A stretch of 64,000 nt of DNA from Janthinobacterium sp. 67 (GTDB lineage: Bacteria > Pseudomonadota > Gammaproteobacteria > Burkholderiales > Burkholderiaceae_D), in assembly GCF_002797895.1 (NCBI RefSeq), contig NZ_PGES01000001.1, forward strand, positions 2,046,001 through 2,110,000, given 5' to 3'. The notes below the pieces were generated by a model, which ran no database searches, had not been told where the DNA came from, and saw nothing but the letters and a program-made list of their open reading frames with translations. Positions within the stretch are counted from its first letter, which is position 1; each line of letters opens with the position of its first letter. Positions 16,936-25,951 of the stretch are shown one piece after another. A program made the translations under genes and the position numbers.

Positions 16936-17277
16936 TCAGCGCATGAACTTCGAAATGGCGCTGCTGACGGCCATGTCCAGCTGCAGGAAAGTGAGTCCCA
17001 CCTTGAAACCGGCACTGCTGAAAATGCAGTGCGAAACGGACACGCGTGCCTCGATGATGTGTGCGGCGCCATCGTAAAACAGCTCGAACAACACCTTGCC
17101 CTGCTTGCCTGTCGGCACCGGCTCCGCAATCACGGCCGACATGCCGCCCGGCCCCACATCGAGTGTACGCGCCGCCACGGGGCCTGCGCCATCCATTACC
17201 AACATCGCCTTGGCACGCAATATCTTGCGTGCGCCCTGCCTTTGTTCAACTGACACTGTATTCCGCTTCTCTATCAA
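16936..17277 (-). CDS. PilZ-domain protein (possible c-di-GMP receptor)
   Basis: A 113-residue single PilZ-like domain. The first half of the c-di-GMP motif, R-x3-R, is present as RQGAR (residues 13-17), but the second half, usually D/N-x-S-x-x-G, reads DVGPGGM with Gly for Ser. It may therefore bind the ligand weakly or not at all. The start is uncertain: a TTG at 17277 is given; a GTG at 17256 would remove seven residues without harming the domain. It lies between fliD and radA, both on the same strand. Confidence 0.7.
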   Translation of the reverse strand: MIEKRNTVSVEQRQGARKILRAKAMLVMDGAGPVAARTLDVGPGGMSAVIAEPVPTGKQGKVLFELFYDGAAHIIEARVSVSHCIFSSAGFKVGLTFLQLDMAVSSAISKFMR

Positions 17278-17386
17278 TTCATTGTCGACGCGGATTCACG
17301 CAGGAATCCATCGGACAAATATTATAGTTCCAAACGGAAATTTTGTTTGACTTGTCTTAAGCTTGGCATTTAAACCATACCAACTC

Positions 17387-18763
17387 TTACTCCAGATCGC
17401 GCAACTTGTTGAATGCCTCGTCGATGCGCTCGACGCCGATGACCTTGAGGCCCTCGATGAGCTGCTTCGGCAAGTTGGACTTGGGCACCACGGCCAGGGT
17501 AAAGCCCAGCTTGGCCGCTTCGCGCAAGCGCTCCTGGCCCCGTGGCGCGGGACGGATTTCGCCGGCCAGCCCCACTTCGCCAAACACGACCAATCCCCGT
17601 GGCAAGGGCTTGTTGCGCATCGACGAGTTAATCGCCAGCAACACGGCCAGATCGGCCGCCGGTTCCGTGATCTTCACGCCGCCGACGGCGTTGATGAACA
17701 CATCCTGGTCGAACGCGGCGATGCCCGCGTGGCGGTGCGCCACGGCCAGCAGCATGGCCAGGCGGTTCTGTTCCAGGCCGACGGACAGGCGGCGCGCATT
17801 GGGCAAGTGACTCGTGTCGACGAGGGCCTGGATTTCCACCAGCAAGGGGCGCGTGCCTTCCTGCGTCACCATCACGCACGAGCCCGGCACCTGGTTGTCG
17901 TGCTGCGACAGGAACAGGGCCGACGGGTTCGATACCCCTTTCAAGCCCTTTTCCGTCATGGCGAATACGCCCAGCTCATTGACGGCGCCGAAACGGTTCT
18001 TGATGGCGCGCACGAGACGGAAGCTGGAATGGGCGTCGCCCTCGAAATACAGCACCGTGTCGACGATGTGCTCGAGCACGCGGGGGCCGGCCAGCGCGCC
18101 CTCTTTCGTCACGTGGCCCACCAGAATGATGGTCACGCCCGTCTGCTTGGCCGCGCGCGTGAGCTGGGCCGCGCACTCGCGCACTTGCGCTACGGAACCG
18201 GGCGCCGAGCTGAGCGCGTCCGAATACACGGTCTGGATCGAGTCGATGACCACCACTTCCGGTTTCAGGTCGTGCAAGGTGGACAGGATCTTTTCCAGCT
18301 GGATCTCGGCCTGCAATTTGAGTTCCTTGGCGTCGATGACGAGGCGCTTGGCGCGCAGGGCGATCTGCGCGCCCGATTCCTCGCCGCTGACGTACAGCAC
18401 GCGCTTGTGGTGCGACATGTTCGCCAGCGCCTGCAGCAGCAGGGTCGACTTGCCGATGCCGGGGTCGCCGCCGATCAGCACGACGCCGCCGGCCACCATG
18501 CCGCCGCCCAGCACGCGGTCGAATTCCTCGATGCCCGTGCCGAAGCGGGGCACGTCGATGGCGTCGATATCGTCGAGCGACAGCACGGGCGCCGTCTGCG
18601 CCAGCGACATGTGCTGCGGATTCGAATAGCGGTTGTTGCCGCCCGTTTCAGGCAGGGTTTCCACCATGGTATTCCACTGGTTGCACGAGGTGCATTGCCC
18701 CATCCATTTGTTGCTGATGGCGCCGCAATCGCTGCAGGTGTAGGTGGTCTTGACTTTTGCCAT
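17387..18763 (-). CDS. radA: DNA repair protein RadA (Sms)
   Basis: The 458-residue protein has the complete RadA order: a four-cysteine zinc finger (CSDCGAISNKWMGQCTSC), a RecA-like ATPase with Walker A GGDPGIGKSTLLLQ and Walker B VVIDSIQTVYSD, the KNRFGAVNELGVF motif unique to RadA, and a C-terminal Lon-like domain. RadA is a helicase-like motor that assists branch migration in recombination and recovery from DNA damage. A near-consensus LexA box lies 29 bases upstream of the ATG, so SOS control is likely. alr precedes it on the same strand. Confidence 0.96.
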   Translation of the reverse strand: MAKVKTTYTCSDCGAISNKWMGQCTSCNQWNTMVETLPETGGNNRYSNPQHMSLAQTAPVLSLDDIDAIDVPRFGTGIEEFDRVLGGGMVAGGVVLIGGDPGIGKSTLLLQALANMSHHKRVLYVSGEESGAQIALRAKRLVIDAKELKLQAEIQLEKILSTLHDLKPEVVVIDSIQTVYSDALSSAPGSVAQVRECAAQLTRAAKQTGVTIILVGHVTKEGALAGPRVLEHIVDTVLYFEGDAHSSFRLVRAIKNRFGAVNELGVFAMTEKGLKGVSNPSALFLSQHDNQVPGSCVMVTQEGTRPLLVEIQALVDTSHLPNARRLSVGLEQNRLAMLLAVAHRHAGIAAFDQDVFINAVGGVKITEPAADLAVLLAINSSMRNKPLPRGLVVFGEVGLAGEIRPAPRGQERLREAAKLGFTLAVVPKSNLPKQLIEGLKVIGVERIDEAFNKLRDLE

Positions 18764-18791
18764 GGTGTACTTTGCCCGGGTAAGGTGAAAC

Positions 18792-18811
18792 TGCTGTTTA
18801 TATATACAGTA
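18792..18811. promoter_or_regulatory. LexA (SOS) box upstream of radA
   Basis: TGCTGTTTATATATACAGTA matches the proteobacterial LexA consensus TACTGTATATATATACAGTA at 18 of 20 positions and keeps the invariant CTG-N10-CAG (18794-18796 and 18807-18809). It sits between the alr stop and the radA start on the minus strand, where a radA promoter is expected. Confidence 0.8.
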
Positions 18812-18832
18812 TATACAAACAAGGCCGGGAGG

Positions 18833-19912
18833 TCACGCCTCGATCACCGGAACGCGCGGCGCCAGTGCGCACATCAGCTCGTAGCCGATGGTGCCGGCGG
18901 CCAGCGCCACCTCGTCGATCGGCATGCCCTGGCCCCACAAGGTAACGGCACTGCCGACTTTTGCGCCCGGCACCTGCGTCAGATCGACCATCAGCATGTC
19001 CATCGAGACCCTGCCGATGAGCCCCGTGCGCACGCCGTCGACCAGCACGGGCGTGCCTTCGGGCGCATGGCGCGGGTAGCCGTCCGCATAGCCGCAGGCC
19101 ACCACCCCTACCTTGATATTGCCGGTCGCCTCGTAGCGACTGCCATAGCCCACCACTTCACCGGCGGCGATGTGCTGGATGCCGATAACCTTGCTGCGCA
19201 AGGTCATGGTGGGGAGCAAGCCGAACGCCTGCGCGGACGTGCCGCCGGGCGTGCCGCCATACAGCATGATGCCGGGACGCACCCAGTCGCTGTCCAGGTG
19301 GTGCATCAACACGCCGGCAGAATTGCACAGGCTGCGCGGCAAGGAGACGCCGATGCTGGCCGCGCCGGCTTCGAAGCGCAGCATCTGCTGTTCCAGGGGC
19401 AAGCGCGTGGGCGCCGCTTCATCGGCATTGGCGAAATGCGTCATCAGGGTGATCGTGCCGACGTGCGGGATGGCGCGCAGGCGCGCATAGGCGGCTGCCA
19501 CGGCGCCCGGCGTGAAGCCCAGGCGGTTCATGCCCGTATTCATTTTCAGGTGCACATCGATGGCACGCGGCAAGCGCGCCGCTTCCAGCATGGCGATCTG
19601 TTCTTCGCAATGCACGCTGCCGTTCAAGCCATATTGCGCCATGACGGGCAGATCGCTGGCGTCGAAAAAACCTTCGAGCAGCAAGATGGGCTTGGTCCAG
19701 CCCAGTTCGCGCAAGCGCACGGCGTAATCGACCTCGACCAGCGCCAGGCCATCGGCATCGGCAAAGCCCCGCATGGCCCGCTCCAGGCCGTGGCCGTAGG
19801 CGTTCGCCTTGACGACGGCCCACACGTTGGCGCCCCGGGCGCCAGCACGGGCGCGCGCCAGATTGTGTTGCATGGCATCGAGATCGATGGTGGCGATAAG
19901 GGGCCTGGGCAT
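18833..19912 (-). CDS. alr: Alanine racemase
   Basis: The 359-residue PLP enzyme starts MPRPLIATIDLDAMQHNLAR. The cofactor lysine is in VWAVVKANAYGHGLERAM (residues about 35-52). The second catalytic tyrosine region, with YGGTPGG, and the substrate loop RVSMDMLMVDLTQ follow. It interconverts L- and D-alanine in the cytoplasm to supply peptidoglycan synthesis. An upstream TTG is in frame, but the ATG at 19912 fits the family start. radA follows on the same strand, and lplT is divergent. Confidence 0.95.
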   Translation of the reverse strand: MPRPLIATIDLDAMQHNLARARAGARGANVWAVVKANAYGHGLERAMRGFADADGLALVEVDYAVRLRELGWTKPILLLEGFFDASDLPVMAQYGLNGSVHCEEQIAMLEAARLPRAIDVHLKMNTGMNRLGFTPGAVAAAYARLRAIPHVGTITLMTHFANADEAAPTRLPLEQQMLRFEAGAASIGVSLPRSLCNSAGVLMHHLDSDWVRPGIMLYGGTPGGTSAQAFGLLPTMTLRSKVIGIQHIAAGEVVGYGSRYEATGNIKVGVVACGYADGYPRHAPEGTPVLVDGVRTGLIGRVSMDMLMVDLTQVPGAKVGSAVTLWGQGMPIDEVALAAGTIGYELMCALAPRVPVIEA

Positions 19913-20158
19913 AAGCGTGACACACGGCAAGTGGGAAAGCCGTATTTTACCGGATGGGCCGTACTAGGACATGACAGGCACCGCAGGTCGTGCGCATAGG
20001 ACATAATTTATAAAATGCTCACATGTGATGTATTTTTCTACGGCGGAAAAATTAAGCCGACCTTAGGCAAGAGGATGCAAAGCAGCCCTTGCCAAACTTG
20101 GGGTTTGCCGTTTTTTCGTGGTATAAAGCAAGCCAGATATGATTTCAGGCAATCCAGA
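19913..20158. promoter_or_regulatory. Divergent alr / lplT control region, no gene
   Basis: About 246 bp between divergent starts. It contains A/T-rich stretches near 20000-20060 suitable for promoters, but no box that I can place with confidence. No small gene or clear binding site was recognised. Confidence 0.4.
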
Positions 20159-21421
20159 ATGAATCGTGGTTTTTATACCATCATGGCGGCGCAGTTCTTT
20201 TCCTCGCTGGCAGATAACGCCCTCTTTTTTGTCGCCGTCGATTTATTGGTGTCCATGAAATCCCCGGCGTGGATCACGCCGCTACTTAAACTGTCGTTCG
20301 TGCTGTTTTACGTGCTGTTGGCCGCTTTTGTCGGCGCCTTCGCGGATGCATTGCCGAAAGGCAAGGTCATGTTCATCGCCAACATGGTCAAGATCTTCGG
20401 CTGCGCCCTCGTCTTCTTCCACGTGCATCCGCTGCTGGCCTACGCCGTCGTCGGTTTTGGCGCGGCCGTGTACTCGCCCGCCAAGTACGGCATCCTGACG
20501 GAATTGCTGCCGCCGGAAAAGCTCGTCGCGGCGAATGGCTGGATCGAAGGCTTGACCGTCACCTCCATCATCCTCGGCACCGTCATGGGCGGCGCACTTG
20601 TCAGCGGCCACGTGTCCGACATGCTGCTGTCCATCGACATCCCCCTGATCGATACGGGCATCACCAGCAAGACGGAAGCGGCCCTGTGCATCGTCGTCGG
20701 CATTTATGTGCTGGCGACCCTGGCCAACCTGAAGATTCCGGATACGGGCTGCGTGTATCCGCACCAGGAACGCAATCCTATCAAACTGATTACCGATTTT
20801 GCCAATTGCTATTCCATCCTGTGGAAAGACAAGCTGGGACAAATCACGCTGGCCGTGACGACCCTGTTCTGGGGCGCTGGCGCCACCTTGCAGCTGATCG
20901 TGCTGGAATGGGCCAAGCAGTCGCTGAACATGCCGTTCGACAAGGCGACCAGCCTCGTGGGCGTCGTCGCCATCGGCGTGGCGGGCGGCGCCGTGCTGTC
21001 GGCCCGCTTCATTCCGCTGCGCAAATCGCTGACCGTCATTCCGCTCGGTATCGCCATGGGCGTGATCGTCATGATGATGACGCAAGTCCATTCCGTGTGG
21101 ATCGCCTACCCGCTGCTGGTGCTGATCGGTGCCCTGTCCGGCTTCTTCGTCGTGCCAATGAATGCCCTGCTGCAACACCGTGGCCACGTGCTGATGAGCG
21201 CAGGCCATTCCATCGCCGTGCAGAACTTCAATGAAAACCTGTCCATTCTGACCATGCTGGCCGTGTATTCGATCATGATCCGCTTGCACCTGCCGCTCAA
21301 CATCATCATCACCCTGTTCGGCCTGTTCGTCGCCGGCACCATGTTCGCCATCATGCGCAAGCACAAGCTGAACCAGGCCGAGCACGACAATCTTTCCTTG
21401 ATCGGCGAGCAGAAGCATTAA
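20159..21421 (+). CDS. lplT: Lysophospholipid transporter LplT
   Basis: The 420-residue MFS protein starts MNRGFYTIMAAQFFSSLADN. It carries LplT hallmarks: AAQFFSSLADNALFF, FADALPKGKVMFIANMVK, PAKYGILTELLPPEKLVAAN, and the C-terminal LIGALSGFFVVPMNALLQHR and VQNFNENLSILTMLA blocks. LplT flips lysophospholipids across the inner membrane for re-acylation. In enterobacteria it is fused or coupled to the acyltransferase Aas; no acyltransferase gene is adjacent here. The frame is open upstream, but the conserved start is the ATG at 20159. Confidence 0.92.
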   Translation: MNRGFYTIMAAQFFSSLADNALFFVAVDLLVSMKSPAWITPLLKLSFVLFYVLLAAFVGAFADALPKGKVMFIANMVKIFGCALVFFHVHPLLAYAVVGFGAAVYSPAKYGILTELLPPEKLVAANGWIEGLTVTSIILGTVMGGALVSGHVSDMLLSIDIPLIDTGITSKTEAALCIVVGIYVLATLANLKIPDTGCVYPHQERNPIKLITDFANCYSILWKDKLGQITLAVTTLFWGAGATLQLIVLEWAKQSLNMPFDKATSLVGVVAIGVAGGAVLSARFIPLRKSLTVIPLGIAMGVIVMMMTQVHSVWIAYPLLVLIGALSGFFVVPMNALLQHRGHVLMSAGHSIAVQNFNENLSILTMLAVYSIMIRLHLPLNIIITLFGLFVAGTMFAIMRKHKLNQAEHDNLSLIGEQKH

Positions 21422-21424
21422 TTT

Positions 21425-21453
21425 TGGGGTCAGACCCGACGGGTCTGACCCCA
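21425..21453. terminator. GGGGTC-type perfect hairpin between converging genes
   Basis: TGGGGTCAGACCC (21425-21437) pairs perfectly with GGGTCTGACCCCA (21441-21453) over a three-base loop. It lies between the lplT stop and the DUF1853 gene stop and probably ends both transcripts, although no T run follows. Two related hairpins occur at 28960-28999 and 31135-31161. Confidence 0.6.
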
Positions 21454-21456
21454 GCA

Positions 21457-22395
21457 TTACGCTGGTAGCGCGCCTGTTATCCGCCGCGCGGCAGCTTGCT
21501 CCGTCCAGTCATGGGGCACGACAAAACCGCGCGTGCGCTCCACTTCCCAGCCTTCGACATTGTCCACCGTGGCCACCATCACCGGTTGCGCCAGATCAAA
21601 CAACTGCGCCCGCAAGGCGTCGACATCGAGCACGTCCACGTCGCGCCCCTTGAACGGCGCCAGCCATTGCAATCGGGGCAGCACGACATAGCGCTGCTGC
21701 GGCAATTGTGTTGGCGTGCACCAGAAGCCATGCCCATGTTCGGGGGAAATGCCGTCCATGGCGGGCGTGGCGCCTGCCGCATAAAACAGCCAGCCCTTGA
21801 CCAGCGCCTGCGCCGCGCGCACGGGGTGCGCCAGCAGGCTTTGCGCGGCCGGATGACGGGACAAGGCCAGTTGCTTGTCAAGAATCTTGCGCATCTTCAG
21901 CCCCAGGGTATCGGCCAGGTTCGGGCCGATCAGGTGGTTGAAGATGCCGGGATCGGGCGCGCCTTCGAGCAGGTAGAACTTGGTGGCGAATTCCCAATGC
22001 AGCAGTTCATTCCCGTCATGCAACAGAAAATCGAACTCGCCCACCGTGTCATTGCGGTTCACTTGCACCTGCAAGCCATGCGCAGCCAGCAATCCATGCT
22101 GCTCAAAATAAAAGGCCAGCAGCTTTTCAGCATACAGGCCCAGGCGGGAATAGAATTTCGGCCCCAGCGCCGCGTCGAGCGGCGACGGGTCATCCTGCAG
22201 CGCGCCCAGCCAGGCCGCGACAGCGGGCGTGACGGGCGCGAGGCTGGCGATGCGCCCGCCCCAGTGGGGACTGGCCGGATCCAGCAAGTCGGGCGAGTCG
22301 AGCAGCCAGGCCAGCGCGCGCACGCGGGGGTGCGTCAGATGCCCCCAGCGGCGCTCGAAGCGGGCCTGGAAGGCGCCGACGTCCGACTCAACCAC
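21457..22395 (-). CDS. DUF1853-family protein
   Basis: About 312 residues. The family blocks include RALAWLLDSPDLLD, LGLYAEKLLAFYFEQHGL, NDTVGEFDFLLHD, and HWEFATKFYLL. The last two, E-F-D and H-W-E-F-A-x-K-F, resemble the acidic/lysine core of restriction-endonuclease-like nuclease folds; that is an inference. The frame is open upstream inside the preceding gene, but a GTG at 22395 starting VVESDVGAFQARFERRWG overlaps the upstream stop by eight bases and is the likely coupled start. It is last in the tsaB-rimI-UDG operon. Confidence 0.8.
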   Translation of the reverse strand: MVESDVGAFQARFERRWGHLTHPRVRALAWLLDSPDLLDPASPHWGGRIASLAPVTPAVAAWLGALQDDPSPLDAALGPKFYSRLGLYAEKLLAFYFEQHGLLAAHGLQVQVNRNDTVGEFDFLLHDGNELLHWEFATKFYLLEGAPDPGIFNHLIGPNLADTLGLKMRKILDKQLALSRHPAAQSLLAHPVRAAQALVKGWLFYAAGATPAMDGISPEHGHGFWCTPTQLPQQRYVVLPRLQWLAPFKGRDVDVLDVDALRAQLFDLAQPVMVATVDNVEGWEVERTRGFVVPHDWTEQAAARRITGALPA

Positions 22396-23293
22396 CGTGC
22401 GTGCTTTTCGCCAGGCACAGGTCGGCCCAGGCGCGCGCCTTGGCCTTGCCCGTCCCGTCCTGCAGCAGTTGCTCTGGGTGGAAGGTGGCCACGACGGACG
22501 CATTGCCCAGCTGGCGCACCTTGCCGCGCACGGGTTTTTCGCCGGGATTGATGCCGGCGGCGGCCATGGAACCGAGGGTGACGATGGTGCGCGGCTGCAG
22601 CAGGGCCAGTTCGCGCTCGAAATACGGCCGGCAGGCGGCCGATTCGGCTTCCGTCGGCAAGCGTTCCTGGCCAGCTTCGTCGAGCGGACGGCATTTCAGC
22701 AAGTGCGTGATGTACACGTCGCTGCCCGCATCGACTTCGATGGCTTTCAGCATATTGTCGAGCAATTTGCCCTGCTCGCCCGGCAAGGCGCGCCCTTCCC
22801 TCTCTTCCAGGCGCGACGGACTGCTGGCCAGCATCAGCCAGGCGCCCTGGCGGTCGCCGCGGCCCATGACGACGCCCTTGCGCGTCTTGCACAAGTCGCA
22901 GCGCGCACATTTGGCCACGGCGGCCGTCAAGCCTTCCCAGTCGAGGGCGGCAATATCGGCATCGCTGAACTGTTTGGCAGGCGGCGGTGGCGGCGCATCG
23001 TCGAACCAGGCCGTGTCGTCGGGCGTGGCGACGGGAGCTGGCGTAGCTGCAACAGCGGCGGGCGCTTCGGCCTGCACCTCTACGGCCGCCTCGACGACCA
23101 CTTCGGCGACCACTTCGGCGACCACCTCCGTGACGACCTCACTCTCGGCCTCAAGCACGGGCGCCGCCACGGCGATTTCCATCTCCACAGCGGCCTCGGC
23201 GACGACGTCAACAGCTTCGGGTGCAAGACCCTGGCGCAGGCGCCACAACGGGCCGACGCCCATTTCATCGAGGAAAACGGCGCTGCGGCTCAT
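22388..23293 (-). CDS. Uracil-DNA glycosylase family 4-like protein with altered active site
   Basis: A 301-residue protein. Residues 1-20 are a conserved-looking head. Residues about 30-110 form a low-complexity Ala/Val/Glu then Pro linker. The rest is a family-4 UDG fold. Fe-S cysteines are present in CARCDLC, LLKCRP and SAACRPYF, and the motif ATFHPEQLL keeps the catalytic His. Motif A, normally GExPG, is ASSPS, and the T-N of the KCRP motif is T-H. Uracil excision may therefore be lost or changed. It overlaps rimI (ATGA) and DUF1853. Confidence 0.8.
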   Translation of the reverse strand: MSRSAVFLDEMGVGPLWRLRQGLAPEAVDVVAEAAVEMEIAVAAPVLEAESEVVTEVVAEVVAEVVVEAAVEVQAEAPAAVAATPAPVATPDDTAWFDDAPPPPPAKQFSDADIAALDWEGLTAAVAKCARCDLCKTRKGVVMGRGDRQGAWLMLASSPSRLEEREGRALPGEQGKLLDNMLKAIEVDAGSDVYITHLLKCRPLDEAGQERLPTEAESAACRPYFERELALLQPRTIVTLGSMAAAGINPGEKPVRGKVRQLGNASVVATFHPEQLLQDGTGKAKARAWADLCLAKSTHGG

Positions 23294-23787
23294 AAGGTAT
23301 AACGCATCACGATGGCGTCCTCACGTTGCGAATTGGCGGCAGGATAATATCCCTTGCGCCGGCCGATCTGTTCAAATCCATAGCGCTGGTAGATATCGAG
23401 CGCGCGCACGTTCGACGGGCGCACTTCCAGCAACATCGATTCCATGCCCAGCCGGCGCGCGCAGGCGCAGGACTGGTTCAGCAGGAAACGGCCCAAGCCC
23501 TGGCCCTGGATGGCGCCCTCGACGGCCACGTTGAGCAAATGCGCCTCGTCGACGACCAGCATCAGCAAAAAGTAGCCGAGCAAGGTGCCATCCACGTCGC
23601 GCAAGACCCAGGCCGGGTAGCCGCTCTTGAGGGAATCGACGAAATTGCCGTGCGTCCAGGGATGCGGATACACGCGCTCTTCCAACGCCAGCACTTCTGC
23701 CAAGTCCGCTTCAACCATCGGCTGATAGTCGAGGCGCAGCAAGTCCCAGGCTGCCGCACTGTCCTTGTCCTTGCCCGGTTCCATCAT
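23290..23787 (-). CDS. rimI: Ribosomal protein S18-alanine N-acetyltransferase RimI
   Basis: A 165-residue GNAT acetyltransferase. The acetyl-CoA loop is visible as VEGAIQGQGLGRFLLNQ, preceded by DEAHLLNVAV and followed by LEVRPSNVRALDIYQRYGFE, all typical of RimI. It acetylates the N-terminal alanine of ribosomal protein S18. The start is the first ATG of ATGATG at 23787, which overlaps the tsaB stop by four bases. The long open stretch upstream is only the other reading of tsaB. The tsaB-rimI pairing is common in proteobacteria. Confidence 0.92.
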   Translation of the reverse strand: MMEPGKDKDSAAAWDLLRLDYQPMVEADLAEVLALEERVYPHPWTHGNFVDSLKSGYPAWVLRDVDGTLLGYFLLMLVVDEAHLLNVAVEGAIQGQGLGRFLLNQSCACARRLGMESMLLEVRPSNVRALDIYQRYGFEQIGRRKGYYPAANSQREDAIVMRYTL

Positions 23788-24509
23788 TGTGCCGGCTCCG
23801 CAGCGGCCTTGGCCTGTTGCATCTCCTGCCGTTCCGCGCTCGTGTAGGCGATTTTGTTGCGCAAGTACAAAGGCTGCGCCTCGGCCGCCGTCACAAAATG
23901 TCCGGCCGTAAAGGCGATGCGCGCCAGTTGCGCCACTTGCATGGCATGCGGCATGATGGCGGCGTCCGCGCTGGCGGCGCATGGCAGCGCGACCAGCGCG
24001 TCGGCATAGGCCGCAAAACCGTTGCCGCAACCGACCACGTCGCCTTGCGGCGCGACGCCGGCTGGCGCGCTCAGGGCCGGCGGCAACACGGCTTGCAAGC
24101 CATTTTGATACTCATATTGCGCCCAGTACACTTCGCCCATGCGGGCGTCGAGCACGGTCACGATGCGTTGCGCGCCATGCTGCTGGTGGCAAGCGAGCGC
24201 CATGGCGTCGAGCGTCACGACGGGCACGACGGGCAGGTTGGCGCCATAGGCCAGTCCTTGCGCGATGCCGCAAGCCGTGCGCACGCCCGTAAACGAGCCG
24301 GGGCCGGAGCCGTAGGCGATGGCGTCGACGTCGGCCAGGGTGACGCCCGCTTCGGCCAGCAATTCCTGCACCATGGGCAGGATGGACTGGGAATGGGTAC
24401 GCACGCCCGATGAGGCGCGGGACAGGACGACATCGCCGCGCAGCAAGGCGCAGGAGGCGAGTTCGGACGACGTTTCAATAGCAAGTAAGGTGGGAAGTAA
24501 GGTAGACAT
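23784..24509 (-). CDS. tsaB: tRNA threonylcarbamoyladenosine biosynthesis protein TsaB
   Basis: A 241-residue ASKHA-fold protein starting MSTLLPTLLAIETSSELASC. Family blocks are AIETSSE, HSQSILPMVQELL, and YGSGPGSFTGVRTACGIAQG. TsaB partners TsaD and TsaE to make the t6A modification at position 37 of ANN-decoding tRNAs. It is the first gene of an operon with rimI, the UDG-like gene and DUF1853, each overlapping the next. A divergent promoter region separates it from dapC. Confidence 0.95.
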   Translation of the reverse strand: MSTLLPTLLAIETSSELASCALLRGDVVLSRASSGVRTHSQSILPMVQELLAEAGVTLADVDAIAYGSGPGSFTGVRTACGIAQGLAYGANLPVVPVVTLDAMALACHQQHGAQRIVTVLDARMGEVYWAQYEYQNGLQAVLPPALSAPAGVAPQGDVVGCGNGFAAYADALVALPCAASADAAIMPHAMQVAQLARIAFTAGHFVTAAEAQPLYLRNKIAYTSAERQEMQQAKAAAEPAQ

Positions 24510-24695
24510 AGCGTATTTTACCTTGCCAGGCCCGGGAGCGGCATGCCGTGCAGGTCAACAACAGGCCACTTGCACAGACCATGCGCGAGGACGGCTATAA
24601 TAAAAGGCTAAGCTGATTGCTTGACCGGCGTCATTGCGCCATGCCCGGCAATCCATACGCGACACTATCACCCCACTCTTGCCCTGGTCCGCTCC
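24510..24695. promoter_or_regulatory. Divergent tsaB / dapC control region
   Basis: A perfect TATAAT -10 at 24596-24601 reads towards dapC. TTGCAC at 24570-24575 is the nearest -35-like hexamer, but the 20-base spacing is longer than ideal. No operator was recognised. Confidence 0.5.
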
Positions 24696-25928
24696 GTGAA
24701 TCCACTTCTTGCTAAACTGCAACCATACCCGTTTGAAAAGCTGCGCCAGCTGTTTGCCGGCGTGACAGTCAATCCCGATTACACGCCCATCAGCCTGGGC
24801 ATGGGCGAACCCAAGCACCCGACACCGGCCTTCATCGAGCAGGCGCTGACGGACAATATCCACGGCCTGGCCAGCTATCCGACCACCATCGGCTCGGAAG
24901 CCTTGCGTACCGCCATCGCCGGCTGGATCGAGCGCCGCTATGGCATCCCCAAGCTCAATCCTGCCACGCAAATCCTGCCCGTGAACGGTTCGCGCGAAGC
25001 GCTGTTTGCGCTGGCGCAAACGGTGATCGATCCATCGGCCGGTTCGCTCGTGATCAGTCCGAACCCGTTTTACCAGATCTATGAAGGCGCGACCTACCTG
25101 GCCGGCGCCGAACCGTATTTCGTCAATTCCGACCCCACGCGCAATTTCGGCTGCGATTACGACAGCGTTCCCGCGTCCGTGTGGGAAAAGGTCAAGCTGC
25201 TGTTCCTGTGCTCGCCCGGCAATCCGACGGGCGCCGTCTTGAGCCTGACGGACTGGGAACACCTGTTCGCCCTGTCCGAGCGCTACGATTTCGTCATCGC
25301 CGCCGACGAGTGCTATTCCGAGATTTACCACGGCGACACGCCCCCGCTGGGCGCGCTGCAGGCGGCGCACATGCTGGGCCTGTCCACCACCCTACGCCCG
25401 TACGCGCGCCTGGTCGTGTTTTCCAGCCTGTCGAAGCGCTCGAACGTGCCGGGCATGCGCTCGGGCTTTGTGGCCGGCGACGCGGAAATACTGAAAAAAT
25501 TCCTGCTTTACCGAACCTACCACGGCGGCGCCATGAGCCCCGCCGTGCAGGCGGCCTCCGTCGCGGCCTGGAACGACGAAACCCATGTCGAGGAAAATCG
25601 CGCCAAGTACCGCGCCAAGTTCGACGCCATCACGCCGCTGCTGCAATCGGTGATGGACGTGCAATTGCCGGACGCCGGCTTCTACCTGTGGGCCGACGTC
25701 AGCCGCACGGGACTGTCCGACACGCAATTCGCGCAACGCCTGTACGCCGAATATAATGTGACGGTATTGCCTGGCAGTTATCTGGCGCGCGACGCGCACG
25801 GCATCAATCCGGGCCGCAACCGCATCCGCATGGCCCTCGTGGCCGAAACAGCCGAAGGGCTGGAAGCCGCGTTGCGCATAGTAAAATTCTGCCAGCAGCT
25901 TTCCGCATCCGCATCAACCACGCATTAA
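24696..25928 (+). CDS. dapC: N-succinyldiaminopimelate aminotransferase DapC
   Basis: The 410-residue fold-type I aminotransferase starts at a GTG (24696), reading [20 protein letters not shown], which is the family start; the frame is open upstream but without family sequence. Motifs include [50 protein letters not shown], and the PLP lysine in [16 protein letters not shown]. It makes N-succinyl-LL-diaminopimelate in the succinylase route to lysine and peptidoglycan. dapD follows by 23 bp. Confidence 0.95.
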   Translation: MNPLLAKLQPYPFEKLRQLFAGVTVNPDYTPISLGMGEPKHPTPAFIEQALTDNIHGLASYPTTIGSEALRTAIAGWIERRYGIPKLNPATQILPVNGSREALFALAQTVIDPSAGSLVISPNPFYQIYEGATYLAGAEPYFVNSDPTRNFGCDYDSVPASVWEKVKLLFLCSPGNPTGAVLSLTDWEHLFALSERYDFVIAADECYSEIYHGDTPPLGALQAAHMLGLSTTLRPYARLVVFSSLSKRSNVPGMRSGFVAGDAEILKKFLLYRTYHGGAMSPAVQAASVAAWNDETHVEENRAKYRAKFDAITPLLQSVMDVQLPDAGFYLWADVSRTGLSDTQFAQRLYAEYNVTVLPGSYLARDAHGINPGRNRIRMALVAETAEGLEAALRIVKFCQQLSASASTTH

Positions 25929-25951
25929 CCCTACATAAACAAGACATCATC

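Noticed and set aside
17363..19999. Very long open frame on the plus strand opposite radA and alr
   Set aside because: High-GC third-position bias leaves the opposite strand open. The translation is low-complexity (His, Arg, Gln, Ala, Gly), has no family motif, and radA and alr account fully for the DNA.
23788..24030. N-terminal extension of RimI by about 80 residues
   Set aside because: The extra frame lies wholly inside tsaB and encodes an Arg/Ala/Gly-rich sequence unlike any GNAT protein. The ATGA overlap gives the natural start.
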